A model generated the notes under the pieces. The model made no database searches. It saw only the letters and a program-made list of their open reading frames with translations, and had not been told where the DNA came from. Source: DATKQJ01 sp035534295 (GTDB lineage Bacteria; Chloroflexota; Dormibacteria; Dormibacterales; Dormibacteraceae). Taken from it: 62,666 nucleotides of DNA. Position 1 is the stretch's first letter; each line of letters opens with the position of its first letter. Positions 26,938-35,500 of the stretch are shown here, piece after piece. The DNA is taken from positions 1 through 62,666 of the forward strand of contig DATLSE010000060.1 of the NCBI GenBank assembly GCA_035534295.1. Direction: 5' to 3'. Made by a program: the position numbers and the translations under genes.

Positions 26938-27966
26938 GTGCAGACGGGCCAGCTGGGAATGGAACTGGAGAGCACGGGGGAGAGTCTGAGGCCCATGCAG
27001 GCGCTGTCCTCGGAGGCTCCCTTCCGCTCTCCCGACTACCTCTTTGAAGTCAAGTGGGACGGTCTGCGCTGCCTGGTCCACATCGACGCGCAGGGCGCGG
27101 TGCGAGTCCACGATCGAGGCCTCAACGTGATCAGCCCTCTGGTGCCCGAGCTCTTAACCCTGGGTCGACAGGTGGAGGCGGGGAGCGTGCTCGACGGCGA
27201 GCTCGTGGCCACCGACGACGACGGCCGGCCGGATCCCCTGCGCCTGCGCCGGCGGCTGGCGCTGGGTAGCTCGGCCCAAGAGGAGATTCCGCTCGCCTTC
27301 CTCGCCTTCGACCTGCTCTGGCACAAGGGGCAGCCCCAGATGCGCCAGCAGCTCAAGCGGCGCCGGGCGCGGTTGGAGCGAGTGGTGGTCTCCGGAGGCC
27401 ACATCTTCGTCCCCGAGGCGATCGCAGGGGACGGGGTCGAGCTCTTCGAGGCCTGCCTTGAACGCGGCCAGGAGGGGATCATGGCCAAGCACCTGCGCAG
27501 TACCTACGTGCCCGGACAGCGCAGCCCCTTCTGGCTCAAGATCAAGGCCGTCAAGTCGGACGACTTCGTGGTCTTCGGGCACACCACCGGCGATCCCTTC
27601 GGGGCCCTGTTGGTGGCCTACTGGGAAGCCGGGCGCCTGCTCCCCTGCGGAGCTCTCAGAGGCGGCTGGGACGAGGTCCAAAAAGGAGAGCTCGCCGAGA
27701 GGCTGCAGCGGATGACGGTGAGTGAATGCCCGCTGCCGACCCCCCCTCCGCTGACCCGGCCGATCACCTGGTGCCGACCTGAGCTGGTGGTGTCGGCGCG
27801 ATACTCAGAGTGGGCTCCCGACGGCAGCCTCCGCTTCCCCATCTTCAACGGCATCCGGCCCGAGATCCACCCCGCCGAGTGCGTCCGCCACCGGCCCCGG
27901 GTGGTGGCCGAGGGCCGGACCCGACCCGGCTCGCCCGCCTACTCGTTGACCCGCTTCCCCTTCTGA
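26938..27966 (+). CDS. ATP-dependent DNA ligase (LigD-ligase type, stand-alone)
   Basis: 342 residues. Nucleotidyltransferase motifs in order: adenylated Lys in EVKWDGLRCL (motif I), LDGELV (III), EGIMAKHL (IV), WLKIKAV (V). The OB-fold domain ends in PIFNGIRPEIHPAEC, typical of the LigD ligase domain. No LigD polymerase or phosphoesterase domain and no Ku gene is in the window, so a repair role in NHEJ-like joining is only inferred. GTG start taken from the -10 spacing; an ATG 21 nt further in is possible. Its last 162 nt overlap the rnhB frame on the other strand. Confidence 0.88.
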   Translation: MQTGQLGMELESTGESLRPMQALSSEAPFRSPDYLFEVKWDGLRCLVHIDAQGAVRVHDRGLNVISPLVPELLTLGRQVEAGSVLDGELVATDDDGRPDPLRLRRRLALGSSAQEEIPLAFLAFDLLWHKGQPQMRQQLKRRRARLERVVVSGGHIFVPEAIAGDGVELFEACLERGQEGIMAKHLRSTYVPGQRSPFWLKIKAVKSDDFVVFGHTTGDPFGALLVAYWEAGRLLPCGALRGGWDEVQKGELAERLQRMTVSECPLPTPPPLTRPITWCRPELVVSARYSEWAPDGSLRFPIFNGIRPEIHPAECVRHRPRVVAEGRTRPGSPAYSLTRFPF

Positions 27967-28539
27967 ACCGCCCTCGCGCAGAGCGCGCAGGGGCAGCCAG
28001 GAGAGCCGGTGGATGGGGCATGGGCCCAACTCGGCCAGGCGCGAGCGATGGAGCTCGGTCGCATACCCCTTGTGGAGGGCGAAGCCGTAGCCGGGGAAGG
28101 CGCGGTCGTAGTCCTGCATCAATCGGTCCCGGTAGACCTTGGCCACCACGCTCGCGGCCATGATCGAGGCGCAGAAGGTGTCGCCCTTGATCACCGCCAG
28201 CTGGGGTAGCGGCACCGGCGGCAGATCATAGGCGTCGATCAAAAGGTAGTCGGCGGCGGTCGCCAGCGATTCGACCGCGATCCGCATGGCGCGCTCGCGG
28301 GCCCAGGTCAGACCATGGCGATCTATCTCCTCGGCCTCGACCACGCCCACGGCCAGCGCCCGGGCGCGGCGCCTGATCTCCAGCTCGACCGCCTCGCGCC
28401 GGCGCTGCGGGAGGCGCTTGGAGTCGTCCAGGCCCGGGAGGCGAACTCCCAGGGGCAGGATCACCGCGGCCGCCACGGCCGGACCCGCGAGCGGGCCCAT
28501 GCCCACCTCGTCCAGACCCGCGACGGCCTTAAAACCCAT
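27805..28539 (-). CDS. rnhB: Ribonuclease HII with GMG in place of the GRG motif
   Basis: 244 residues. Removes RNA from RNA-DNA hybrids and single ribonucleotides from DNA. Family blocks: GLDEVGMGPLAGP (Asp10, Glu11), LIDAYD (Asp102), KGDTFCASIMAASVVAKVYRD and HKGYAT. The invariant GRG of RNase HII reads G-Met-G at 13-15. Similarity ends near HRLSWLPLRAL (about residue 190); the remaining 50 or so Gly/Ala-rich residues are encoded antisense to the ligase gene and may be a lineage-specific tail. ATG with AAAGGG about 12 nt upstream. Last gene of the rplS-side cluster. Confidence 0.86.
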   Translation of the reverse strand: MGFKAVAGLDEVGMGPLAGPAVAAAVILPLGVRLPGLDDSKRLPQRRREAVELEIRRRARALAVGVVEAEEIDRHGLTWARERAMRIAVESLATAADYLLIDAYDLPPVPLPQLAVIKGDTFCASIMAASVVAKVYRDRLMQDYDRAFPGYGFALHKGYATELHRSRLAELGPCPIHRLSWLPLRALREGGSEGEAGQRVGGRAGSGPALGHHPGPVADALGGVDLGPDAVEDGEAEAAVGSPL

Positions 28540-28576
28540 CTCCTGGGCGACCCTTTCTGATCCCCACAGGGGCAGG

Positions 28577-28604
28577 CCCCGGCGCCGGCGCGCCGGCGCC
28601 GGGG
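28577..28604. repeat. Perfect 28-bp GC palindrome between rplS and rnhB
   Basis: Two exact 14-nt arms (CCCCGGCGCCGGCG and its complement) meet with no spacer, directly after the rplS stop. In RNA this is a strong hairpin; no T-run follows, so it may be an attenuator, processing or stability element and not a classic terminator. Confidence 0.7.
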
Positions 28605-28607
28605 CGC

Positions 28608-28993
28608 CTAGGACTCCTCTTCCCCGCTCCGTGGTGCCGCCTCGACGCTCTGGAACTCGCGGCGCTCGCTGATTCTGGCCGCCTTGCCGATTTTGGCCCG
28701 CAGGTAGTAGAGCCGCGATTGGCGCACCTTGCCGTGGCGGAGCACCTCGATCCGGTCGATGCGCGGCGAGTGGATCACGAAGGTTCGTTCCACACCGACG
28801 CCGTGGGCCACGCGGCGGACGGTCACGCTGTGGCGAAGACCGCCGCCGTTCTGACGGATGACCAGGCCCTCAAAGACCTGGATCCGCTCCCGGGTGCCCT
28901 CCACGACCTTGACGTGGACGCGCACACTGTCGCCCGAGCGGAGCTCGGGCACCGACTCCTTCTGCTGTTCCCGTTCCAAGGTTTCAATCACAT

Positions 28994-28997
<4 letters not shown>
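28608..28997 (-). CDS. rplS: 50S ribosomal protein L19
   Basis: 129 residues. Blocks GDSVRVHVKVVEGTRERIQ, FEGLVIRQNGGG, VERTFVIHSPRID and RQSRLYYLR are typical L19. The ATG at 28997 overlaps the trmD stop (ATGA) and is preferred to an upstream in-frame ATG inside trmD. A 20-residue polar C-terminal extension follows the core. A perfect palindrome lies directly downstream. Confidence 0.96.
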
Positions 28998-29662
<665 letters not shown>

Positions 29663-29664
29663 GC

Positions 29665-30159
29665 CTACGCCTCCTCGACGCTCAAGAGCCAGTCCGCCAC
29701 CACCACCCGGCCGGCCTCCAGGTCAACCTCCAACACCACCTCGGAGATGGCCGGGACCAGCTGCTCGAGCTGACCCGCGGTGGCGACCCAGACGTCGTTC
29801 GCCGGGCGCTCCAGGACCGCGGTCAGAGTACCCAGGTCACGCCCCGAGCGGCTGACCACGCTGAGCCCGATCAGCTGGTGGTGGTAGTACTCGCCTCCGG
29901 GCAGGGCGCGAAGAGCGGAATCGGGTACCTCCAGGAATCGGCCCCGAAGGCGCTCGGCTGCGCTCCTCTCATCCACCCCCTGAAGCTTCACCACCACGTG
30001 CGGTGGCTGCGTCCGCGACCACTCAACCAGGCGCGGACCGTCCGCCTCCAGCTCGAGCTCCGCTCCGGGATCGAAGCGGTCCATGAAGTCGGTCAGAGGA
30101 TCCACCTTGACGGCGCCCTTGATCCCGTACGCGGTCACTATGCGTCCGACCCTGATCAA
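29665..30159 (-). CDS. rimM: 16S rRNA processing protein RimM
   Basis: 164 residues: N-terminal RimM barrel (VGRIVTAYGIKGAVKVDPLTD) and C-terminal PRC barrel (GGEYYHHQLIGLSVV). It assists 30S maturation at S19. TTG start overlapping the khpA stop (TTGA). Confidence 0.94.
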   Translation of the reverse strand: MIRVGRIVTAYGIKGAVKVDPLTDFMDRFDPGAELELEADGPRLVEWSRTQPPHVVVKLQGVDERSAAERLRGRFLEVPDSALRALPGGEYYHHQLIGLSVVSRSGRDLGTLTAVLERPANDVWVATAGQLEQLVPAISEVVLEVDLEAGRVVVADWLLSVEEA

Positions 30160-30539
30160 CGCTGGTCGGCCAGGTCCAGGTAGACGCGATGGTGCTCGCG
30201 CAGGGCGGCCACGCGCACCAGGGTGCGCAGGGCCTCGATGTTGCGCCCGCCGCGCCCGATGAAACGGCCCAGGTCGCTCTCCGCCATGCTGACCTTCAAG
30301 GCCAGGGTGCCGCGACCGCGGTCGACCACGTCGACCCGGGCCTGCTCGGGGTGGTCGGAGATCACTCCCAGGACGTATTCGACCAACGCCTTGTAGTCGA
30401 CCTGGGCGCTCGCTTCGGGCGTGACCTGAGGACGTCGAAACCCGCGCCCGGCGCCGTCATCCCCGCTCGCCGGGCGGGAGAATCCGCGCCCGGGACGGGG
30501 CCCGGACTCAGAGCTGTCGGGCGGCTGCATGGCGCTCAA
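30156..30539 (-). CDS. khpA: KH-domain RNA-binding protein KhpA
   Basis: 127 residues. The C-terminal 80 residues are a single KH domain with FIGRGGRNIEALRTLVR (GxxG loop), as in YlqC/KhpA, an RNA chaperone tied to cell size and division in Gram-positives. The first 45 residues are an unusual Arg/Gly/Pro-rich extension. TTG at 30539 has GGAGGGG at good spacing; the ATG at 30530 is the alternative. The first 30 nt overlap the end of rpsP. Confidence 0.9.
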   Translation of the reverse strand: MSAMQPPDSSESGPRPGRGFSRPASGDDGAGRGFRRPQVTPEASAQVDYKALVEYVLGVISDHPEQARVDVVDRGRGTLALKVSMAESDLGRFIGRGGRNIEALRTLVRVAALREHHRVYLDLADQR

Positions 30540-30774
30540 GAATCCCCTCCCGCTTCAACAACGTGCGCGCGGCGTCCGAGGGCTGGGCCCCCTGGTTGAG
30601 CCAGCGCACCACCTTCTCCTCGTCGATCTTGACCGTGGCGGGCTCGGTCAGCGGGTCGTAATAGCCCAGCTGCTCGATGAACCGACCGTCGCGCGGGCTG
30701 CGCGCATCGGCCACCACGATCCGGTAGAAGGGGCGCTTTTTGGCCCCCATCCGGCGCAATCTGATCTTTACCAA
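30508..30774 (-). CDS. rpsP: 30S ribosomal protein S16
   Basis: 88 residues. VKIRLRRMGAKKRPFYRIVVADAR and FIEQLGYYDPL are diagnostic. TTG start with GAGGAGG about 8 nt upstream, 12 nt after ffh. Confidence 0.97.
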   Translation of the reverse strand: MVKIRLRRMGAKKRPFYRIVVADARSPRDGRFIEQLGYYDPLTEPATVKIDEEKVVRWLNQGAQPSDAARTLLKREGILERHAAARQL

Positions 30775-30786
30775 GTCAAATCCTCC

Positions 30787-32142
30787 TCAGCGGCCAAAAA
30801 GCCGCCCGAATCCGCCACCGGGGAGCGCGGGCGAGCCGCGCCGGCCCTTACCCGGGCCCAGTCCCAACTGTTTGGCCATCAACTGCATCTGTTCTCGCGC
30901 CCTGAGCAAGCGGTTGACCTCGCTCACCTGCACGCCGCTGCCGGCCGCGATGCGACGCCGTCGCGAGCCGTCGATGAGCTCGGGCCGGGCCCGCTCGCGC
31001 GGGGTCATGGACAGGATGATGGCCTCCATCCGCCGCATCTCGGCCTCGGTGTCTTCGCCCTCGGTCGCCGCCTTAAGTCGCGCCCCGCCGGGCAGCAGGT
31101 CCAAGACCCCGCTGACCGAGCCCAGGCTGCGGATCTGGCGCAGCTGGGCCAAGAAGTCGTCAAAGCTCAGGTGCCCGGCGCGCAGGTTGCGTTCGACGCG
31201 CTCAGCCTGCTCGCGGTCCATACCGCGCTCGGCCTTCTCGATCAAGCTCAGCACGTCGCCCATGCCCAGGATGCGGGAGGCCATGCGAGCGGCCCGGAAC
31301 ACCTCCAGGTCGGCCGCCCGCTCGCCCACGCCGGCGAAGCGGATGGACAGTCCGGCGGCCGAGCGCAGCGAGAGCGCCGCACCTCCCCTGGGATCGCCGT
31401 CGAGTTTGGTCAACACCACTCCGTCGAGCTTTACCGCCGTGCCGAAGGCCTCCGCCACCCGGACCGCCTCCTGTCCGGTCATGGCGTCGACCACGAGCAG
31501 GCTCTGGGTCGGGCTGACCTCCTGGGCCACCCCGGCCAGCTCCAAAAGCAGCTCCTGATCGGCGTGCAACCGGCCTGCGGTGTCCAGGATGACCACGTCG
31601 TGAGACCCCTGCCGGGCCCGGGCCAGGGCCTCGCGGGCGACCTCGCGCGCGCTGCCCGAACCGGAGTGGAAGTCGATCTTCTGCTCCCGGGCCAAAATGG
31701 CGAGCTGCTCGACCGCGGCCGGACGTGACAGGTCCAGTCCGACCAGAAGCGGGCGATGGCCCTCGCGCCGGGCCAGCAGGCCAAGCTTGGCCGCGCTGGT
31801 CGTCTTGCCCGAGCCCTGAAGCCCGCAGAGCATGATCACGCTGACGCCGCCGGGGGCGTACACCAGGCCTTCGTCGTTGCCCCCGAGCAACGCTTCCAGC
31901 TCCTCGTGGACGATCTTCACCACCTGCTGGGCGGGACCCAAGCTGGCGCTGACCTCGCTCCCCACCGCGCGCTCCTGGACCCGGCCCACGAAGTCCTTGA
32001 CCACGCGATAGTTGACGTCGGCCTCGAGCAGCGCCAGGCGGACCTCGCGCAGGGCGACGACAACCTCCTCGGGCTTTAGGACCCCACCCCCGGTCATCCG
32101 CCGCATGACCAGGGTCAGGCGCTGCGAGAGGTTGTCGAACAC
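30787..32142 (-). CDS. ffh: Signal recognition particle protein Ffh
   Basis: 451 residues: N domain, GTPase (GLQGSGKTTSAAKLG, VILDTAGRLHADQ, TKLDGDPRGGAAL) and Met-rich M domain (about 300-440) that binds SRP RNA and signal peptides. GTG at 32142, four nt after the ylxM stop; upstream frame rejected. No SRP RNA gene was found nearby. Confidence 0.96.
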   Translation of the reverse strand: MFDNLSQRLTLVMRRMTGGGVLKPEEVVVALREVRLALLEADVNYRVVKDFVGRVQERAVGSEVSASLGPAQQVVKIVHEELEALLGGNDEGLVYAPGGVSVIMLCGLQGSGKTTSAAKLGLLARREGHRPLLVGLDLSRPAAVEQLAILAREQKIDFHSGSGSAREVAREALARARQGSHDVVILDTAGRLHADQELLLELAGVAQEVSPTQSLLVVDAMTGQEAVRVAEAFGTAVKLDGVVLTKLDGDPRGGAALSLRSAAGLSIRFAGVGERAADLEVFRAARMASRILGMGDVLSLIEKAERGMDREQAERVERNLRAGHLSFDDFLAQLRQIRSLGSVSGVLDLLPGGARLKAATEGEDTEAEMRRMEAIILSMTPRERARPELIDGSRRRRIAAGSGVQVSEVNRLLRAREQMQLMAKQLGLGPGKGRRGSPALPGGGFGRLFGR

Positions 32143-32146
32143 GCTT

Positions 32147-32479
32147 TTAGAGCGTCCCCAAAAGGGTTTCGAGCTGGTCCACCCGGCGCCGGATCTGGCC
32201 CAGCTCGCGCAGGACCCGGGTCCGCGTCCGGCGCCGACCTTCCTCGGCGGCCAGCAGGCCCAGGGCGCGCTCATGCTCGGCCAGAGTGTTCTGGGCTCGC
32301 TGCAGCACTTCGTGGACCGCCGCCCGCGAGGTTCCCTCGGCGGTGGCGATCTCGGCCAGGGACCAATCCTGGGCCAAATTCAAACTCAGAATTCGGAACT
32401 GATGCTGGTTCAGCACGCCCCCGTAGAGTTCGAACAGACGCAGCCGACGCTCCCGATCGGCCAGGGTGTCAAGGTCCAT
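32147..32479 (-). CDS. ylxM: YlxM-family helix-turn-helix protein
   Basis: 110 residues. A sigma-region-4-like helix-turn-helix (YGGVLNQHQFRILSLNL, then SLAEIATAEGTSRAAVHEVL) matches YlxM/p13, which lies upstream of ffh in Gram-positive bacteria and modulates SRP. The C-terminal 40 residues form a charged coiled coil. ATG with TATGCT 8 nt upstream, so near-leaderless; likely head of the ylxM-ffh-rpsP-khpA-rimM-trmD-rplS transcript. Confidence 0.88.
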   Translation of the reverse strand: MDLDTLADRERRLRLFELYGGVLNQHQFRILSLNLAQDWSLAEIATAEGTSRAAVHEVLQRAQNTLAEHERALGLLAAEEGRRRTRTRVLRELGQIRRRVDQLETLLGTL

Positions 32480-32487
32480 GCCCTGAC

Positions 32488-32493
32488 AGCATA
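32488..32493 (-). promoter_or_regulatory. Putative -10 element of the ylxM-ffh operon
   Basis: TATGCT on the minus strand with an 8-nt spacer to the ylxM ATG; predicted leader of one or two nt. Confidence 0.45.
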
Positions 32494-32514
32494 CGGCCCC
32501 TTACCGAATCGCCG

Positions 32515-32982
32515 TCAGGCGGCGACTCCGGCCAGCCGGAACGGAGCGCGGGCGGGGACGGGCAGAGTCAGGGCCCGGGCCAATACCAGCTGCAACTGCT
32601 TTGCGTCGAGGATCTCGATCGAGCTCCGGCGCGCGCGGGCGAGCCGTTCGGCGGCCCAGCTGTAACCACCCCCGCTGGCGACCAGGACACGGTCGGCACC
32701 GAGCGACTCAGCGGTGTGGAGCAGCTCGAGCAGGGCTCGCTCGCTCACCCGGAGGCTGGAGGAGTGATCGAGCGAGACCAGGGTGCGCACGCCGTGGCGC
32801 ACCATCTCGAAGTCGATCCAAGCGCCGCTGGGCCACTGGCCCAGGCTCCAGCCCTGGGAGGCATACCACTGGCCGAGCAATCGCGCCATCTCGGAGCGAG
32901 AGGCGGAGGTGATGAGAGCGCGAGCCGATTCGAGTTTGACCGCGTCGGGCCGAACCACTCGCGCCATGTTGATCCATGTCAT
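32515..32982 (-). CDS. Mrr-like restriction-endonuclease fold protein, active site apparently lost
   Basis: 155 residues. The second half follows the Mrr catalytic-domain pattern: ...WIDFEMVRHGVRTLVSLD..., then LLELLHTAESLGADRVLVASGGGYSWAAERLA and IEILDAKQLQLVL. In active Mrr enzymes the strand after the Asp carries Q-x-K; here it reads VSLD, so the metal-site Lys is missing. It may bind DNA or be a relic. It sits 37 nt after the methyltransferase on the same strand. I base the family on pattern, not alignment. Confidence 0.5.
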   Translation of the reverse strand: MTWINMARVVRPDAVKLESARALITSASRSEMARLLGQWYASQGWSLGQWPSGAWIDFEMVRHGVRTLVSLDHSSSLRVSERALLELLHTAESLGADRVLVASGGGYSWAAERLARARRSSIEILDAKQLQLVLARALTLPVPARAPFRLAGVAA

Positions 32983-33019
32983 GACCGCAGGATCTGCCCC
33001 CGCGCCGCGGCTCTCGCCA

Positions 33020-33712
33020 TCACCCTGGGATCAATCCGCGATCGAAGCGACGCCCTCTGGGGCGCACCGCCAGCACCGCATAGCTCGAAGCCGAGCGCAG
33101 CCCCGAGCGCTCGCCCAGGGCCTGCATCGACTCCAGGCGTAGTCCGGAGGCCGCCAGCTCCTCCTCCACCTGCTCGGGCCAGATCAAACCCGTCGTCTCC
33201 TCCTGCTGGATCCCCCCCGGATGCTCGAGCCGGAGCCGGCAGGAGGCGCGCTCGAATTCCACCACCTCCACCCCCTCCCGCATCGGCCTGCCGGCTCGCG
33301 CTTTGAGCCAGTGCGGATTCAAGAGCTCAAAGGCGAGTGCGCGCGCGCAGTGGCGCGCCGCGGCGTTGATGCGCTCTGAGCTCGTGAGCAGGTGCGAGGG
33401 CGCGATCACGAGATCGAAGCGGCGCCCCAGATCCATCTCCTCGATGCGCGCGCGGTGAAGCTGGAGGCCGGGGACGCGCTGGGTCAGGAGGGCGATCAGA
33501 TCAGGATGCGAATCCACCCCCACAAAGCGAATGCCCTGGGCGGCCAGCGGAACCAGCAGGCGGCCCGCGCCGGGTCCTAGGTAGAGAACCGGGCCCCGGG
33601 ACTGCCGGCACCAGCTCAGCCAGGGCTCGAGTTGTTCGGCGTCGGGTAGGGAGGCGAGGAGCCGGGCGAAGGCCGGATCCGGATTCTGGGGGTCGTCCCT
33701 GGCCATACCCAC
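33020..33712 (-). CDS. Class I SAM-dependent methyltransferase
   Basis: 230 residues. Motif I VLYLGPGAGRLLVPLAAQG near residue 42 and motif II FVGVDSHPDLIALL identify a Rossmann-type methyltransferase; motif IV FDLVIAPSHLL follows. The target is unknown. GTG at 33712 or ATG at 33706 can serve as start. Divergent from the AsnC-type gene across 52 nt. The neighbouring Mrr-like gene invites a restriction-modification reading, but nothing in this enzyme marks it as a DNA methylase. Confidence 0.75.
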   Translation of the reverse strand: MGMARDDPQNPDPAFARLLASLPDAEQLEPWLSWCRQSRGPVLYLGPGAGRLLVPLAAQGIRFVGVDSHPDLIALLTQRVPGLQLHRARIEEMDLGRRFDLVIAPSHLLTSSERINAAARHCARALAFELLNPHWLKARAGRPMREGVEVVEFERASCRLRLEHPGGIQQEETTGLIWPEQVEEELAASGLRLESMQALGERSGLRSASSYAVLAVRPRGRRFDRGLIPG

Positions 33713-33751
33713 GCTGGCTTACAGTCTGGCCCAACCCCGCGGGGCCCGCCG

Positions 33752-33757
33752 TAGACT
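33752..33757 (+). promoter_or_regulatory. Putative -10 element of the AsnC-type/IMPase pair
   Basis: TAGACT with a 7-nt spacer to the GTG at 33765; predicts a leaderless start. Confidence 0.45.
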
Positions 33758-33764
33758 CTGCTTC

Positions 33765-34046
33765 GTGCTCAACGCCTTGATCCTGATCCGAGCCGAACGC
33801 TCCGCACTGCAGGACCTGGGCTCTCAGCTCGCCGCCATCCCGGGCGTGAGCGAGGTCTACAGCGTGACCGGGCGCTGGGATTTTGTCGCCATCGTCCGGG
33901 TCCGCCGCCACGAGCAGCTGGCCGAGATCGTGACCTTAGGACTGGTGCCCCTGGCCGGCATCTTGAGCACCCAGACGATGGTCGCTTTCCAGCAGTTCTC
34001 GCGCCACGATCTGGAGGCGATGTTCGCGCTCGGGGAGGAGGCATAG
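33765..34046 (+). CDS. Stand-alone Lrp/AsnC ligand-binding (RAM) domain
   Basis: 93 residues that correspond only to the C-terminal effector domain of Lrp/AsnC regulators: LNALILIRAERSALQDLG, IPGVSEVYSVTGRWDFVAIVRV, then HEQLAEIVT. No helix-turn-helix precedes it. Stand-alone RAM proteins bind amino acids and can pair with full Lrp proteins. GTG start from the -10 spacing; 14 nt before the IMPase gene, so co-transcribed. Confidence 0.8.
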   Translation: MLNALILIRAERSALQDLGSQLAAIPGVSEVYSVTGRWDFVAIVRVRRHEQLAEIVTLGLVPLAGILSTQTMVAFQQFSRHDLEAMFALGEEA

Positions 34047-34060
34047 CCGGTCTTCTCCAG

Positions 34061-34819
34061 GTGGCCGTGGAGGCTGCTCGGGCCGGCTCCCAGCGGCTCT
34101 TGGACATTGGCCTCGGTGCGCGCCCGGCCGAGTTCAAGGCGCGCGGCGACTACGTCACCCAGGCCGATCGCGAGAGCGAGCACGCGATCATGGAGGTGCT
34201 GGCCCGGCTCTGCCCGGGGGTCTCAATCCTGGCCGAGGAGACGGGCGGGACCGCGCAGCCCACGATGTGGGCTGTAGATCCTCTCGACGGCACCACCAAC
34301 TACAGCCGCGGAATACCGGTGGCCGCGGTCAGCGTGGCCCTGATCGAGGCCGGCCAACCGGTGCTGGGTGTGATCATCGCGCCCTGGCTGGGACTCGAGT
34401 TCAGCGCTGCGCGGGGCCGGGGCGCCGAACTCAACGGCGTGCCTCTGCCCCCCCTGGGCCCGGGCGACCCCGAGCGCTCCGTGCTCGCCACCGGGTTCCC
34501 CTTCCGGCGCCGCCAGCGGCTGCCCCAATACCTACCCCTGGCGCGCGCCGCGCTCGACCGCTTCGAGGATCTGCGGCGCACCGGCTCGGCGGCCCTGGAT
34601 CTGGCCTGGACCGCCTCCGGCAGTCTCGATGGCTACTTCGAACTCGACCTTCGGATCTGGGATCTGGCCGCGGGAGCGCTCCTGGTCCAGGAGGTCGGGG
34701 GTCACGTCACCGACTGGAGTGGGGGCCAGGCCTGGACCAGTACGGGCGACGTGCTGGCGGCTCCGGCCGCGGTGCACGAGGTGCTGCTAGAGCTGGCCCG
34801 TGAGCCGGCGCAGGGGTAG
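34061..34819 (+). CDS. Inositol-monophosphatase-family phosphatase
   Basis: 252 residues. Metal sites LAEETGG, AVDPLDGTTNYSRG and RIWDLAAGALLVQEVGG are complete, so a Mg-dependent, Li-sensitive sugar-phosphate or histidinol-phosphate phosphatase is expected; the substrate is not evident. GTG start just after the RAM-domain gene. The last 33 nt overlap the PHP gene on the other strand. Confidence 0.85.
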   Translation: MAVEAARAGSQRLLDIGLGARPAEFKARGDYVTQADRESEHAIMEVLARLCPGVSILAEETGGTAQPTMWAVDPLDGTTNYSRGIPVAAVSVALIEAGQPVLGVIIAPWLGLEFSAARGRGAELNGVPLPPLGPGDPERSVLATGFPFRRRQRLPQYLPLARAALDRFEDLRRTGSAALDLAWTASGSLDGYFELDLRIWDLAAGALLVQEVGGHVTDWSGGQAWTSTGDVLAAPAAVHEVLLELAREPAQG

Positions 34820-35500
34820 CTCGAGCAGACTCCGGCGCTGCTGACGCAGAGCCAGGGAGAGCGGCACCTGGCGCCGCCTCCCGGGCACCGGGCGCGTCGA
34901 GCGGCTCTCCACCGCGCGCCGGAAGCCGTCCCCGCCCTGCCCCTCAAACCAGGTCAGGGCGCCGCCCAGGTCATGACCCCCAAAGTGGCTGTCGCTGGAA
35001 CCCACGGCCGCGCCCAGGCGCTCTCGATGCTGTTCATAAAAGGCCGCAAGCTGGTGCCGCCGGCTCCCTCCCATGGGCGCGGTGTGCAGCGTCTCGATGG
35101 CGTCGACGGGCTCCAGCTCGAGCAGCTTTAAGAGCATCCCGGGCTGGCAGGAGGCGAAATAGGTGGGCATGAAGGGATGCGGGATCACCGCCAGGGCTCC
35201 CTGCTCGTGCACCGCCCGCACGGTGTCGGCAAGGCTCATGCCGCTGCGTATGGGGCGGCTCAAATACCAGGCCAAAACATGGGTTTGAGCGGGCCAGGCG
35301 GTGGTGATTTCCTGACCCGAAATCACCGCCAGGCCCAGCTCCCCCCCCCTCTCGGTGCACTCGGCCACCGCGGCCATGGTGTCGTGGTCGGTGACCGCAA
35401 TCAGATCAAGCTGGCGAGCCTGGGCGGCGCGAACCAACTCGGCCGGGGAACACATCCCATCCGAGGCCAGGGTGTGGCAGTGGGGGTCGGCGTGACTCAT
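34787..35500 (-). CDS. PHP-domain phosphoesterase
   Basis: 237 residues. Metal motifs ADPHCHTLASDG, AVTDHDTM, VIPHPF and SSDSHFGG give a complete PHP site, as in RNase AM/YciV-like phosphoesterases. ATG overlaps the ftsY stop (ATGA). The C-terminal 40 residues are basic and end inside the convergent IMPase gene. Confidence 0.86.
   Translation of the reverse strand: MSHADPHCHTLASDGMCSPAELVRAAQARQLDLIAVTDHDTMAAVAECTERGGELGLAVISGQEITTAWPAQTHVLAWYLSRPIRSGMSLADTVRAVHEQGALAVIPHPFMPTYFASCQPGMLLKLLELEPVDAIETLHTAPMGGSRRHQLAAFYEQHRERLGAAVGSSDSHFGGHDLGGALTWFEGQGGDGFRRAVESRSTRPVPGRRRQVPLSLALRQQRRSLLELPLRRLTGQL

Noticed and set aside
26938..28539. Complete NHEJ locus around the ligase
   Set aside because: No Ku gene and no LigD polymerase or phosphoesterase domain is present in the window.
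32515..33712. Restriction-modification system (Mrr-like protein plus methyltransferase)
   Set aside because: The nuclease-like protein lacks the catalytic Lys and the methyltransferase has no DNA-methylase motif; co-location alone is not enough.
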